Assembly: GCF_007197555.1 (NCBI RefSeq)
Contig: NZ_CP041614.1
Span: 2,038,001-2,102,000, forward strand
Source: Shewanella psychropiezotolerans
GTDB lineage: Bacteria; Pseudomonadota; Gammaproteobacteria; Enterobacterales; Shewanellaceae
DNA: 64,000 bases
Reading direction: 5' to 3'
The notes beneath the pieces are model-generated. The model saw nothing but the letters and a program-made list of their open reading frames with translations, did no database searches and had not been told where the DNA came from. Positions 44,629 to 54,717 of the stretch are shown one piece after another. Positions within the stretch are counted from its first letter, which is position 1; every line of letters starts with the position of its first letter. Position numbers and translations under genes: made by a program.

Positions 44629-45129
44629 ATGTACTCCGTGATCCCTTACCGAGCGGCCTATGCTCAAAGTGTCAGTCAGCTTTTCCATGATGCCATTCAT
44701 GCTATAGATGAGGCGCAGTATTCTATGGCTGATAAATCTGCCTGGTCGGCTAAACCAAGATCAGCCTACCATTGGCATAAGCGTCTGACTCGCACGAAAG
44801 CCTGGTTAGTGATCGATACTGGCTCTATGCACTATGGTCTTCCAATTTGCTGTGGCTTTATCAATATAGAAATGGGATTTCATAGCCGCGGCTATATAGA
44901 TAGCTTATACGTTCACCCCGAATATCAAGGCAAAGGTGTAGCGAAGATTTTATATCAAGCGCTGGAGCTTTGGTCACGGGAGCAAGGATATAAAGAGCTC
45001 AGTGTCGATGCATCCCGTCTGTCAAAGCCTCTGTTTCTTTCCTATGGATTTAACGTTAACCATAGAAGCTATCAGGAAAAGTTAGGCCAGGTGATCATGG
45101 GATATTTGATGAGCAAGTCGCTATGCTAA
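44629..45129 (+). CDS. GNAT-family N-acetyltransferase
   Basis: About 166 residues from ATG 44629, which gives the usual GNAT opening (MYSVIPYRAAYAQSVSQLFH). The acetyl-CoA loop is YIDSLYVHPEYQGKGVAKIL (Q-x-x-G-x-A/G) and the last strands contain LSVDASRLSKPLFLSYGF. Substrate unknown. The frame is open 17 codons further upstream, but that part overlaps no ribosome site and looks untranslated. The site before 44629 is also poor. Confidence 0.88.
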   Translation: MYSVIPYRAAYAQSVSQLFHDAIHAIDEAQYSMADKSAWSAKPRSAYHWHKRLTRTKAWLVIDTGSMHYGLPICCGFINIEMGFHSRGYIDSLYVHPEYQGKGVAKILYQALELWSREQGYKELSVDASRLSKPLFLSYGFNVNHRSYQEKLGQVIMGYLMSKSLC

Positions 45130-45215
45130 ATAAAATATTAAGCCGATAAACTTAGCCGTGCTGATTGGGGTTTATTAGAGTACTAATTAATACATCTCAC
45201 TGTGAGTACATCTAT

Positions 45216-46964
45216 TTAGTTGGCTGCTTCTCTGTGGCTGGTATAACTCACCTGAGGCGGTAATTCCTGCTCCAGAGTTTGCTCACGTTTCATGAAGCGA
45301 ATAAAGGCGTTGGGAAGGGTTAGCTCTTCGAGAGGGCGTTGCCACTGGGCCTTGAGCAGTGGATGATATCCCTCTTTTCCCGAGGCCGTATAGGCCGAAG
45401 AAACTCCAACATAATGTTGCGCTTTATTTACCGCTATCCACTTTTCCAGTGTGCTGTTCGGGCACAGTATCTCCAGTGTTAGGATGCGTTCGCCTTGTGG
45501 CTTTCTGCCGTCGTAGCAATACTTGAGTCCATAGGTATAAGGAAAACTGCCAGCACCTGTGCCGGTCACGCTGTTATTAGTCGCTGAGTTGATCGCCGAC
45601 TCCAGGGCATCGAACAGGTATAGGCCTAAGATTTGATATTTTACTAAGGGGAGATCGAAGGGCAGCAAGCGACCGACAACATCGGCTAAGGTTAATTTAC
45701 CCTTGCTCAAGGATTGGCGCACACCACCGGCATTATGCAGGGCAAAATCGACACTTGGGTGTATGCGTTTGGCCTCATGGTAGATGCTTTTACAGACCCA
45801 AGGGGCTATTTCACTGCCGTGGGGTAGGGATTTACTGGGTAAACGGGTGTGAATGAGATCTCTGGGTAGAAAACCTAATACCTGTTTGTCCATCGCGGCG
45901 ATAGCCGGGCGATATTCAGAGGTAATTATTCGGATGATGTGTGGATCTTCCTGTTGCCAGAGAATCCCCGGATGTTGCTCAAGCTGATCACGGATAGCAG
46001 TATAATCTTCAGGCGCTACTCCTTCAGCCGACTCGAGAATAAATTGCTGATCCAGCATGAAATAGTTGTGGCCTTCGAGGCGAGTGACTCGGCCATTAGC
46101 ATCGAACTCTATGTCGGCCAAGCCTAAGGTCTCTGCATGCTTACCCGCATGCAGTATAGGCGTGCTGTTGACTCGTTCACCGTAAGTCGTTGCACTCAGG
46201 CCAAGAGGCCTGAAATCACCCTGCAGGGTATGGCTATGACCGCCCACTATAAGGCTGATTCCATCCATAGTGTCGGCAAGTAGCCTATCTTGATCGAGTC
46301 CAAGATGACTCAACACTATGATATGGTCAACGCCTTGGGACTTAAGGTGCTCAATGGTTTTTCTTGTAGTCTCGATGGCATTGATAAAATAGGTATCAGG
46401 ATCCGGGCGTGCAATCTGCGCCATCTGATCTAACGTGATACCGACAATAGCCAAAGGTTTATCTTGGATCTGTTTTATTAATACTTTAGCCCTGCCTGTC
46501 TGGCTATCATAGTCGAGCAAGCGGGGATGGCCGCTCATGGGACTCTCTTTACTCGCATCCTCTCGGCTCAAGTCCATATTACCAGCTAGCAGTGGGAATT
46601 GGATATTATTGAGAAAGGCTAATACCGGGGCGTTACCCGCATCTATTTCATGATTGCCAAGCACCATGGCATCGGGCTTGAGTTGATTTAACAGATGGGC
46701 ATTGGCTACGCCCTTGAACTGACGAAAATATAGGGTGCCCTGAAAACTGTCACCGCCATGGAGGAAGAGAAACTCTTGCTTTTGTTGTTTCGCCTGATCT
46801 CTTGCGTGATTTATTTGATGTTGAATACGCGCATAACCACCAGTGTGACTGTATACATCGAACTGCTTACCGGCATGAGTTAAGGAGAATTTTATGCGGC
46901 TGGCATCGAAGTGAGAGTGAGTGTCATTGATGTGGGCAAGTTTAAGCGTGTATTTGTGGGGCAT
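45216..46964 (-). CDS. 5'-nucleotidase / metallophosphoesterase (UshA-like)
   Basis: 582 residues. The metallophosphatase domain has HINDTHSHFD, LHGGDSFQGT, LGNHEIDAG, LSHLGLDQDRLLA and VGGHSHTLQG, the full set of metal ligands. The 5'-nucleotidase C-terminal domain has ALHNAGGVRQSLSKGKLT and GAGSFPYTYGLKY. Unlike UshA it has no signal peptide; the first residues (MPHKYTLKLAHIND) enter the domain directly, so a cytoplasmic role, or a different export route, is implied. Substrate not determinable. Confidence 0.9.
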   Translation of the reverse strand: MPHKYTLKLAHINDTHSHFDASRIKFSLTHAGKQFDVYSHTGGYARIQHQINHARDQAKQQKQEFLFLHGGDSFQGTLYFRQFKGVANAHLLNQLKPDAMVLGNHEIDAGNAPVLAFLNNIQFPLLAGNMDLSREDASKESPMSGHPRLLDYDSQTGRAKVLIKQIQDKPLAIVGITLDQMAQIARPDPDTYFINAIETTRKTIEHLKSQGVDHIIVLSHLGLDQDRLLADTMDGISLIVGGHSHTLQGDFRPLGLSATTYGERVNSTPILHAGKHAETLGLADIEFDANGRVTRLEGHNYFMLDQQFILESAEGVAPEDYTAIRDQLEQHPGILWQQEDPHIIRIITSEYRPAIAAMDKQVLGFLPRDLIHTRLPSKSLPHGSEIAPWVCKSIYHEAKRIHPSVDFALHNAGGVRQSLSKGKLTLADVVGRLLPFDLPLVKYQILGLYLFDALESAINSATNNSVTGTGAGSFPYTYGLKYCYDGRKPQGERILTLEILCPNSTLEKWIAVNKAQHYVGVSSAYTASGKEGYHPLLKAQWQRPLEELTLPNAFIRFMKREQTLEQELPPQVSYTSHREAAN

Positions 46965-47020
46965 AGCGTCTGTTTAGTGTCTATTCGGGGGACGATAGTA
47001 TCACCGAACGCGTGACACAA

Positions 47021-47045
47021 AAAAGGGAAACTTGCGTTTCCCTTT
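47021..47045 (-). terminator. rho-independent terminator after the CBS-domain gene
   Basis: AAAGGGAAAC / GTTTCCCTTT with a 4-base loop. On the minus strand the stem runs into TTTTTTGTG. It ends transcription of the gene at 47093-48190 before the nucleotidase gene. Confidence 0.8.
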
Positions 47046-47092
47046 CTGCTTTTGTAACTAAGCGTTAAGCACTCGGTTTGATTTTTAGCAGA

Positions 47093-48190
47093 TTAATGCT
47101 TTGCCGAGTCACTCTTTGGGGTTTGCAGATAAGACTCGAATTCACCGTCATCGGAGAGACGTATGCCTTTATCCGTCATTCGTTTCTCCCACTGTTTACG
47201 TGCGAGTTGCTGCATGTCTGTGACCGGGTCATTACTGTCAACGATCTCAAGTCCCAACAGAGATTCAATAATATCTTCCAGAGTCACAATACCTTCACCT
47301 GTGCCGTATTCGTTGACGACCATAGCTATCTTGGTATTGCGCTTAATCAAGAGTTGAAATAGGGGTAAAATCTTAGCTGTTTCAGGCACGATCACCAAAT
47401 TTCGCTTCAAATTACCGATAGGCGCTTGAGGAGAGTTACGCTCTGCTAGCAAGATATCGTTTCGATTGATAAAACCTATGACATCATCGGGATCTTTATC
47501 ATAGATAGGAATTCGGCTAAATGGCGTGCTCTTGTGACGTAATGCGAACTCCTCTTTTGACAGCGAGGCCGGCAAGCTAAACATAACGGTTCTCGGGGTC
47601 ATAATCGCGGTCACTGGCATCTCTTTCACCGATAGCATCTGAGTCAAAATCTTAGATTCTTGTTCGTCAAGTTCACCTGATTCATGACCTATCTTAGCCA
47701 TGGCACTCATCTCTTGACGGATATATTGACCGTCATCGCCTTTACCCAGAAAGTGGGTGACCTGGCTGGACATCCAAATAAGAGGCTTAGTGAAACGCTC
47801 CATCCACAACAGGGCGACCGAAACACTTGGTGCCAGCTTACGCCAATGATTTGCGCCTAGAGTCTTAGGTATGATCTCAGATAAAAATAGGATTAAGAAA
47901 GTCAGCACAGCAGAAAATACACCGAGCATATCATCACCGAACACTTTAGCCGCCTGGGCCCCAGCGACTGCGGCACCAACCGTATGTGCTATGGTGTTGA
48001 GGGTCAGGATTGAAACCAGTGGTGACTCTACATTTTTTTTCTGACGTCCGAGTCGTTTGGCGGCTTCAGGATTGGACTGAGATAAATTTGCAACATAGCT
48101 AGGCGTTACTGAAAGCAGAACGGCTTCGAAGACACTACAAAGGAAGGAGACTCCGATAGCGACAGCTACAATAGTAATGAGGGTGATCAT
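47093..48190 (-). CDS. CNNM-type membrane protein (DUF21 and CBS domains)
   Basis: 365 residues. The DUF21 membrane domain (residues ~1-175) has VSFLCSVFEAVLLSVTPSYV, SPLVSILTLNTIAHTVGAAV and FLSEIIPKTLGANHW. Two CBS domains follow, with VKEMPVTAIMTPRTVMFSLP and IAMVVNEYGTGEGIVTLEDI. The CorC_HlyC C-terminal domain present in many relatives is missing. Relatives transport or sense magnesium or cobalt ions. Intact. Confidence 0.92.
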   Translation of the reverse strand: MITLITIVAVAIGVSFLCSVFEAVLLSVTPSYVANLSQSNPEAAKRLGRQKKNVESPLVSILTLNTIAHTVGAAVAGAQAAKVFGDDMLGVFSAVLTFLILFLSEIIPKTLGANHWRKLAPSVSVALLWMERFTKPLIWMSSQVTHFLGKGDDGQYIRQEMSAMAKIGHESGELDEQESKILTQMLSVKEMPVTAIMTPRTVMFSLPASLSKEEFALRHKSTPFSRIPIYDKDPDDVIGFINRNDILLAERNSPQAPIGNLKRNLVIVPETAKILPLFQLLIKRNTKIAMVVNEYGTGEGIVTLEDIIESLLGLEIVDSNDPVTDMQQLARKQWEKRMTDKGIRLSDDGEFESYLQTPKSDSAKH

Positions 48191-48421
48191 TTAGGGATTT
48201 ACATTGACGGACCGATATTAGCCCAAGTGAATTCTATCATAACTCCCAACCACATCAAGGTTAACAAATGCCCTATAGGAGTTAAAATTTAGCAATGATC
48301 TTGCCAGCGCTTACCCATTGCTAACTAAAGTGAGGTCGGGAGAGTCGATAACTAGAGTCATGGTGCCGTGAGCCTGAAGTGAAAGAAGAGTAGATTACTA
48401 GCTAATATACGCACAAATCTG

Positions 48422-48427
48422 TATAAT
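48422..48427 (+). promoter_or_regulatory. likely -10 box of the rlmN operon
   Basis: TATAAT preceded 17 bases earlier by a weak TAGCTA (48399-48404), 51 bases before the rlmN ATG. It would start the rlmN-pilW-rodZ-ispG transcript. Confidence 0.5.
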
Positions 48428-48478
48428 TCGCCGCCCTGTGACAGGTATTAGAACAGTTAAGTGTTGAGGTTAGTCAAA

Positions 48479-49600
48479 ATGAGTGAAAAGAAGATCAATT
48501 TATTGGATCTGGATCGTAAAGGATTGAGAGCGTTATTCACCGATATGGGTGAGAAGCCGTTCCGTGCGGATCAGTTGATGAAGTGGATTTATCATTTTGG
48601 CGTCAGTGACTTCGAAGTTATGACGAATATTAATAAGGTATTGCGGGCTAAACTCGCCGCGCGTTGTGAAATTAAGGCGCCTGTAATATCCAGTTATCAG
48701 AAGTCAGAAGATGGCACGATTAAATTTGCCATTAATGTGGGTGATGGTCAGGAAGTTGAGACCGTGTATATCCCCGAAGGCGATAGAGCCACACTGTGTG
48801 TGTCTTCCCAGGTAGGTTGTGCGCTGGAGTGCACTTTCTGCTCGACGGCCCAACAAGGCTTCAACCGTAATTTGACTGTCTCTGAAATCATAGGTCAAGT
48901 GTGGCGTGTCGCCGATTTTATCGGTTTCGTCAAAGAAACCGGCGAGCGCCCGATCACTAACGTTGTCATGATGGGCATGGGTGAGCCTCTATTGAATCTT
49001 AAAAACGTGATCCCGGCTATGGATATCATGTTAGATGATTTCGGTTTTAGCTTGTCTAAGCGGCGCGTGACCCTGTCGACTTCGGGTGTTGTTCCGGCCC
49101 TGGATAAGCTCGGTGATGCCATTGATGTGGCCTTAGCAGTGAGTATTCATGCGGCCAATGATGAATTACGTGATGTCTTAGTCCCGGTGAACAAGAAGTA
49201 TCCTCTGGAGGAGTTCTTAGCCGGTATTCGTCGCTATATTGCCAAGTCTAATGCTAACCGAGGTCGTGTTACTGTTGAGTATGTGATGTTAGATCACATT
49301 AATGACAGCACAGATCAGGCTCATGAGTTGGCTAAACTGATGAAAGACACCCCGTGTAAGATTAATTTAATTCCTTTTAACCCTTATCCGGGCTCTCCTT
49401 ACGGTCGCTCTTCTAATTCACGTATCGATCGCTTCTCTAAAGTCTTGATGGAATATGGCCTCACAGTCATAGTGAGAAAGACCCGTGGAGACGATATCGA
49501 TGCAGCCTGTGGCCAGTTGGCGGGGGATATTAGAGACAGAACCAAGCGTTTAGCGAAAAAACGCATGCAAGAGAATCAAATATCAGTCACAATAAACTAA
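48479..49600 (+). CDS. rlmN: 23S rRNA (adenine2503-C2)-methyltransferase RlmN
   Basis: Radical-SAM enzyme methylating A2503 of 23S rRNA and A37 of some tRNAs. About 373 residues. The cluster motif [11 protein letters not shown] (CxxxCxxC) is near residue 120, MGMGEPLLN near 172 and the second catalytic Cys in ACGQLAG near the end. I start at ATG 48479 ([20 protein letters not shown]); an upstream TTG would add six residues. First gene of the standard rlmN-pilW-rodZ-ispG-hisS block. Confidence 0.97.
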   Translation: MSEKKINLLDLDRKGLRALFTDMGEKPFRADQLMKWIYHFGVSDFEVMTNINKVLRAKLAARCEIKAPVISSYQKSEDGTIKFAINVGDGQEVETVYIPEGDRATLCVSSQVGCALECTFCSTAQQGFNRNLTVSEIIGQVWRVADFIGFVKETGERPITNVVMMGMGEPLLNLKNVIPAMDIMLDDFGFSLSKRRVTLSTSGVVPALDKLGDAIDVALAVSIHAANDELRDVLVPVNKKYPLEEFLAGIRRYIAKSNANRGRVTVEYVMLDHINDSTDQAHELAKLMKDTPCKINLIPFNPYPGSPYGRSSNSRIDRFSKVLMEYGLTVIVRKTRGDDIDAACGQLAGDIRDRTKRLAKKRMQENQISVTIN

Positions 49601-49632
49601 CTCTCTGAATATTTAGGTAGATATCATTGCTA

Positions 49633-50418
49633 ATGATACAAGGATTGCTAAGACTTACCCCATTACTCATCTTGTCTTCAAGCTTGTTGACCGGGTGTGT
49701 GTCTGAGCGAGTGTATACTGGTACTGACATTCCTGTTGCCGAGAAAACCTTTGATAATGTTTCGGCCGCCAAACAGCGGGCACAACTTGGCCTCTCGTAT
49801 CTAGAGAGAGGCAATAGCGCCCAAGCTAAGTTTAACTTGAATAAAGCGATTGAATTTGCGCCTAACATAGAAGCCGTCAATGTCTCTATGGCGTATTACT
49901 ATCAGTCAGTTGGTGAGTTGGATATTGCTGAAACTTATTATCGCAAGTCCATCAATAGTATTGATGCGACTGGCGATGGCATGAACAATTTCGGGGTGTT
50001 TCTCTGTCAGCAGAAAAAGTATGTGGAATCAGAGAAGGTGTTTCTTAAAGCGATCAAGCTACCTCAGTATACTCGCGCCGCGTCTAGCTATGAAAATTTA
50101 GGCATCTGTAGCCGTAAGGCGGGAAACCTAGAGAAAGCACAAACATATTTCGCTATGGCGCTAAAGTATGACCCCAGAAGACAAGTGTCTCTAATTGAAT
50201 TAACCGAGATCGACGTCGATATCGGCGATTATCTTAAAGCACGTGCTCAACTCGTTCGTTACCACAGAGTCGTTGCAGAATCAGCCGAGAGTTTGACGTT
50301 GGGAATAACCATTGAGCGAGGCCTAGATGATCCTGATGCAGTAAGGAAGTTTGGTATTCTACTTCTTGCCAAATTTCCAGCGTCGGTCGAAGCCAAACAG
50401 TATCGGGCCAGTATGTAA
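49633..50418 (+). CDS. pilW: type IV pilus biogenesis lipoprotein PilW/PilF
   Basis: Pilotin-type TPR lipoprotein that helps the PilQ secretin assemble in the outer membrane. About 261 residues. Signal peptide with lipobox LLTGC, then six TPR helices pairs, e.g. RAQLGLSYLERGNSAQAKFN, AYYYQSVGELDIAETYYRKS and ENLGICSRKAGNLEKAQTYF. ATG 49633 chosen; TTG two codons upstream is possible. Its place between rlmN and rodZ is conserved. Confidence 0.93.
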   Translation: MIQGLLRLTPLLILSSSLLTGCVSERVYTGTDIPVAEKTFDNVSAAKQRAQLGLSYLERGNSAQAKFNLNKAIEFAPNIEAVNVSMAYYYQSVGELDIAETYYRKSINSIDATGDGMNNFGVFLCQQKKYVESEKVFLKAIKLPQYTRAASSYENLGICSRKAGNLEKAQTYFAMALKYDPRRQVSLIELTEIDVDIGDYLKARAQLVRYHRVVAESAESLTLGITIERGLDDPDAVRKFGILLLAKFPASVEAKQYRASM

Positions 50419-50420
50419 TA

Positions 50421-51404
50421 ATGACAAATAAAAAAATCGATATGCTAAAGGATGAAGCAGATACTCACCAAGACAAACCTGATAGCGAAACGATTGGGTC
50501 ACTGTTAAGACAATCCCGTGAAAAGATGGGAGCCAGTGTTGCCGATATAGCCGAGCAACTGCATTTGAGGCCCTGTATCGTTGAGGATATTGAAGCAGAT
50601 AATTTTGACGAAATTGCCTCTCCCACCTATGTGAAAGGTTATGTAAAGAATTTCGCTCGCATAGTCCAAGCCGATAAAAAGGCTATTCAGCGCTGCTTAG
50701 CCAACCAAGTCCCTCAAGACCCTGAGCCCCAGATGCAAAGCTTTTCCCGTAAGACGACGCGCCAAGCACGTGATGGCAGGTTGACGTTTGTCACTTACTT
50801 GATTGCCTTCATTCTATTGGCTCTGTTAGTGCTTTGGTGGGTGCAGAAATCGGATACGCTCTCATCCATCGACTTTTCTCAACCTACCGCAGAAGAGATT
50901 GCCGCCTCACAGAACGAGCCCGGTGGCATTTCCAATGGTGATGATTCGGGCAACAGTAACGCTAATACTGGCATCGAAAATTTAAGTGATGACGCGGCTC
51001 CACTAAATGTATCGGGTTTAGAAAGCAGTGAACGCATTTCTGTACCAGCTTCCGGACCGAATGATGAATTGGGCTCCTCAATGAACGAGACCGAAACTAA
51101 AATTAACACTCAGGCACTCGCTAAGCTAACCATTAAGCCAGTAAGTCAGTCAATAGGACAATCTGCACTCGCCTTGAGCTTGTCTGCCGATTGCTGGATC
51201 AATGTCACCGATGCGGCAGGTAAAGTACTGATTAACGATCTTAAAAAAGCGGGCAGTCAGCTTAATGTGTCTGGTGAAGCGCCGTTTAAATTAACCTTAG
51301 GCGCGCCACAGGCTGTAAGCATTGAACTTAACGGTGAAGCGGTAAGCCTTGTCGACTATCCCAGTGGGCGAGTGGCACGATTAACCGTTCCTTCAGCTGG
51401 TTGA
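50421..51404 (+). CDS. rodZ: cytoskeletal cell-shape protein RodZ
   Basis: Links MreB to the cell-wall machinery. 327 residues. A Cro-like helix-turn-helix lies near residues 25-90 (IGSLLRQSREKMGASVADIA, then SPTYVKGYVKNFARIV), a single transmembrane helix near 123-142 (FVTYLIAFILLALLVLWWV), an acidic Ser/Asn-rich periplasmic linker and a C-terminal DUF4115 domain (LSADCWINVTDAAGKVLI). ATG lies two bases after the pilW stop. Confidence 0.95.
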   Translation: MTNKKIDMLKDEADTHQDKPDSETIGSLLRQSREKMGASVADIAEQLHLRPCIVEDIEADNFDEIASPTYVKGYVKNFARIVQADKKAIQRCLANQVPQDPEPQMQSFSRKTTRQARDGRLTFVTYLIAFILLALLVLWWVQKSDTLSSIDFSQPTAEEIAASQNEPGGISNGDDSGNSNANTGIENLSDDAAPLNVSGLESSERISVPASGPNDELGSSMNETETKINTQALAKLTIKPVSQSIGQSALALSLSADCWINVTDAAGKVLINDLKKAGSQLNVSGEAPFKLTLGAPQAVSIELNGEAVSLVDYPSGRVARLTVPSAG

Positions 51405-51525
51405 GCAGTATTCGCTCCTAGACATAATGATTTGAGATTCATTAATTTAGTCTGATGAATCTCGCTCTGATGAGTAGAGTTAAACTTGCCCTTGCATGGG
51501 GCAAACAGGATATAGAGTAAATAAG

Positions 51526-52641
51526 ATGTACAACGAAAACCCGATCAAAAGACGTGCCTCTACCCGTATATATGTTGGAAATGTGCCCATTGGTGATGGT
51601 GCGCCTATTGCCGTTCAATCGATGACAAATACCCGTACGACCGACGTGGCAGCTACTGTGGCCCAGATCAATGCGCTTGAAAAAGTCGGTGCCGATATTG
51701 TGCGTGTTTCTGTTCCTACCATGGATGCCGCCGAAGCGTTTAAGTTGATTAAACAGCAGACCAATATTCCTTTGATTGCCGATATTCATTTCGATTACCG
51801 TATTGCGCTTCAGGTCGCCGAATATGGTGTCGATTGTCTGCGTATTAATCCAGGTAATATCGGTAACGAAGAGCGAATTCGCAGCGTTGTCGAATGTGCA
51901 CGGGATAAGAATATTCCTATCCGCATAGGTATCAATGGCGGCTCGTTAGAAAAAGACTTGATGGATAAGTACAAGGAGCCGACGCCGGCAGCCTTGCTCG
52001 AATCCGCCATGCGTCATGTGGACATTTTAGATAGACTCAATTTCGATCAGTTTAAAGTCAGTGTAAAAGCTTCCGATGTATTCTTAGCCGTCGAAGCCTA
52101 TCGCTTACTCGCAAAACAAATAGTACAACCATTGCACCTGGGGATCACCGAAGCCGGTGGCGCCAGAGCGGGTTCTGTCAAGTCTGCCGTCGGTTTGGGC
52201 ATGCTGTTAGCCGAAGGTATAGGTGATACCTTACGTATCTCATTGGCCGCCGATCCTATCGAAGAGATCAAGGTCGGTTTCGATATCTTAAAATCTTTGC
52301 GAATTCGTTCCCGCGGTATCAACTTCATCGCGTGTCCATCATGCTCTCGTCAAGAGTTCGATGTTATCTCGACAGTCAATGAGCTTGAGCGGCGTTTAGA
52401 AGATATTGTCACTCCTATGGATGTCTCTATCATAGGTTGTGTGGTAAACGGTCCCGGTGAAGCTCTGGTATCAGACATAGGCCTGACAGGCGGCAATCGC
52501 AAGAGTGGTTATTTCGATGATGGTGTCAGACAGAAAGAGCGTTTCGATAATGACAACATAGTCGACTCACTGGAAGCTAAGATTAGAGCCAAAGCCGCTA
52601 TGATCAACGAGAGAATTCCAGCCAAAGACCTCAGCAAATAA
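51526..52641 (+). CDS. ispG: 4-hydroxy-3-methylbut-2-enyl diphosphate synthase IspG
   Basis: Iron-sulfur enzyme of the non-mevalonate isoprenoid pathway. 371 residues from ATG 51526 ([18 protein letters not shown]), like the E. coli start; the frame opens ten codons earlier. TIM-barrel part with [20 protein letters not shown] and [13 protein letters not shown]; the [4Fe-4S] domain has [10 protein letters not shown] and [12 protein letters not shown] with the three Cys. Intact, followed by a terminator. Confidence 0.97.
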   Translation: MYNENPIKRRASTRIYVGNVPIGDGAPIAVQSMTNTRTTDVAATVAQINALEKVGADIVRVSVPTMDAAEAFKLIKQQTNIPLIADIHFDYRIALQVAEYGVDCLRINPGNIGNEERIRSVVECARDKNIPIRIGINGGSLEKDLMDKYKEPTPAALLESAMRHVDILDRLNFDQFKVSVKASDVFLAVEAYRLLAKQIVQPLHLGITEAGGARAGSVKSAVGLGMLLAEGIGDTLRISLAADPIEEIKVGFDILKSLRIRSRGINFIACPSCSRQEFDVISTVNELERRLEDIVTPMDVSIIGCVVNGPGEALVSDIGLTGGNRKSGYFDDGVRQKERFDNDNIVDSLEAKIRAKAAMINERIPAKDLSK

Positions 52642-52737
52642 GTTCTCCCATTAGGCAGATTCAGCACGGTTTATTCTTGAGTCTGTCCTTTTGTTTCGAA
52701 CAGTTTGCAAATTAACAGTTTTGAGTTTGATAATACT

Positions 52738-52776
52738 GCCCTGCAGGATATACTGCGGGGCGTTTTAATTTTTTAG
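52738..52776 (+). terminator. terminator between ispG and hisS
   Basis: GCCCTGCAG pairs with CTGCGGGGC over loop GATATA and is followed by TTTTAATTTTTT. It lies 97 bases after ispG and 23 bases before hisS, so the hisS promoter, or read-through, must lie at or before it. Confidence 0.75.
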
Positions 52777-52798
52777 CTAAATCGGACGAGTCTATATC

Positions 52799-54073
52799 GT
52801 GGCAAAACAGATCCAAGCGATTCGTGGAATGAATGACATTCTGCCTACCCAAAGCCCTCTATGGCAAAAACTAGAAGCCGTACTTCGTGAAACCGTGAGT
52901 GCCTATGGTTATAGTGAGATCCGTACTCCAATTGTAGAGAGTACTGACCTTTTTAAACGTTCGATTGGTGAAGTCACCGATATTGTCGAAAAAGAGATGT
53001 ATACCTTCGATGACAGAAACGGTGATAGCTTGACCTTACGCCCAGAAGGTACAGCATCTACTGTTCGTGCGGGTAATGAACACGGTTTACTTTATAACCA
53101 AGAGCAACGCCTCTGGTATATGGGTCCTATGTTTAGACATGAGCGACCACAGAAAGGGCGTTACCGTCAATTTAATCAGTTTGGTGTTGAGGTTTATGGC
53201 ATGGGGTCTGCGGATGTAGATGCCGAAGTCCTGATGCTTTCTGCTCGTCTGTGGGAAAAGCTGGGTATCACAGACCATGTGACCCTGGAGCTTAATACTT
53301 TAGGCGACCCTGCCGAGCGCGCCGCCTACCGTGAAGCGCTTATTGCTTATCTTGAGCAGTTTAAAGAGCAGCTGGATGAAGAAAGTCAGCGCCGTATGTA
53401 TACCAATCCTCTGCGTGTGTTGGACACTAAGAACCCTGATGTACAGGCACTTCTGGTCGATGCACCTGAGTTGATGGATTACCTTGGTGAGGAAACTCGT
53501 ACACATTTTTCACATTTATGTGAACTCTTAGACGCAGTTGGCATCAAATACGTCATTAATCCACGTCTGGTTCGTGGTTTAGATTATTATAATCGCACTG
53601 TTTTTGAGTGGGTTACCACAAGTTTGGGCTCTCAGGGCACCGTCCTTGCAGGCGGTCGTTATGATGGACTGGTCGAACAGTTAGGTGGTAAGAACACGCC
53701 AGCTGTCGGTTTTGCTATGGGGCTGGAGCGTATCGTCTTGATGCTAGAGACGCTTGAGTTGACTGATGATATTCCGGCTACTGTCGATGTGTATGTCACC
53801 GCCATGGGCGATGCGAGTAAAGTCGAAGCGATTAAAATTGCTCAGGCACTTCGCAGCGACTTACCTGGCTTGAAAGTGATGAGCCATTGTGGCGGCGGAA
53901 ACTTTAAGAAACAGATGAAACGCGCAGATAAGAGTGGTGCACTCATCGCCTTAGTTATCGGTGAAGATGAATTGGCCAGTAACCAAGTCGCGGTTAAATA
54001 CCTGCGAGAGAAGAAAGAACAAGCATTAGTTGCCCGTGACGGATTGGCAGCTTATATCGCAGAACTGATTTAA
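52799..54073 (+). CDS. hisS: histidyl-tRNA synthetase
   Basis: Class II aminoacyl-tRNA synthetase, 424 residues, start GTG. Motif 1 is in the first 60 residues ([14 protein letters not shown]), motif 2 is [18 protein letters not shown], the HisA motif is [15 protein letters not shown], and motif 3 is [14 protein letters not shown]-terminal anticodon-binding domain complete ([10 protein letters not shown]). Followed closely by yfgM. Confidence 0.98.
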   Translation: MAKQIQAIRGMNDILPTQSPLWQKLEAVLRETVSAYGYSEIRTPIVESTDLFKRSIGEVTDIVEKEMYTFDDRNGDSLTLRPEGTASTVRAGNEHGLLYNQEQRLWYMGPMFRHERPQKGRYRQFNQFGVEVYGMGSADVDAEVLMLSARLWEKLGITDHVTLELNTLGDPAERAAYREALIAYLEQFKEQLDEESQRRMYTNPLRVLDTKNPDVQALLVDAPELMDYLGEETRTHFSHLCELLDAVGIKYVINPRLVRGLDYYNRTVFEWVTTSLGSQGTVLAGGRYDGLVEQLGGKNTPAVGFAMGLERIVLMLETLELTDDIPATVDVYVTAMGDASKVEAIKIAQALRSDLPGLKVMSHCGGGNFKKQMKRADKSGALIALVIGEDELASNQVAVKYLREKKEQALVARDGLAAYIAELI

Positions 54074-54086
54074 AGAGGAAGATTAC

Positions 54087-54707
54087 GTGGAAATTTATAG
54101 CACAGAAGAACAACAAGTAGATGCTATCAAACAGTTCTGGAAAGATTATGGCACCTCTATCGTTGTAGGTGCCGTGGTTGGTCTGGGTGGTTTATTTGGC
54201 TGGAACTATTATTCCGAACACAAAATTGCACAAGCTGAGTTGGCATCTGAAGCTTTTCAGGCCGTGAGCGCCGGCAATATTTCTGATACCAGTATGTTAG
54301 CCGCGGCAGAAACGTTTGCCAAAGATCACAGCCAGAAAGGTTATCAGTCTCTGCTCGAGCTTATCGTTGCTAAAGCGGCCGTTGAAGCCGGCGATTTGGA
54401 GAAAGCAGAAGCCACACTGAAAAGTGTTGTCTCTTCAGCACCCGATAAAGGTTTAGTCATGGTTGCTACCATGCGCTTAGCTCGCGTTCAAGCGGAGCAA
54501 GGGCAAATCGCAACGGCTATCACGACGTTAGACCAGGTTTCTGATCCTGCCTTCACGGCACAGAGAGATGAGCTGAAAGGTGATTTTTTGGTGCGTAAAG
54601 GGGATGAAGAGCAGGCTAAAGCTGCTTATCAGGCCGCCGTTAAAAACGGTGGAACGAGTGCAAGCCCTGCGCTACAGATGAAGTTAGATAATTTGAACAA
54701 GGCATAA
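54087..54707 (+). CDS. yfgM: YfgM/AncA-type membrane-anchored TPR protein
   Basis: 206 residues, start GTG. N-terminal cytoplasmic segment EIYSTEEQQVDAIKQFWKDY, one transmembrane helix near residues 23-40 (SIVVGAVVGLGGLFGWNYY), and a periplasmic TPR-like domain. In E. coli YfgM associates with SecYEG and the chaperone PpiD and is encoded with bamB. The same order hisS-yfgM-bamB-der is kept here. Confidence 0.94.
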   Translation: MEIYSTEEQQVDAIKQFWKDYGTSIVVGAVVGLGGLFGWNYYSEHKIAQAELASEAFQAVSAGNISDTSMLAAAETFAKDHSQKGYQSLLELIVAKAAVEAGDLEKAEATLKSVVSSAPDKGLVMVATMRLARVQAEQGQIATAITTLDQVSDPAFTAQRDELKGDFLVRKGDEEQAKAAYQAAVKNGGTSASPALQMKLDNLNKA

Positions 54708-54717
54708 GGAAACGCCC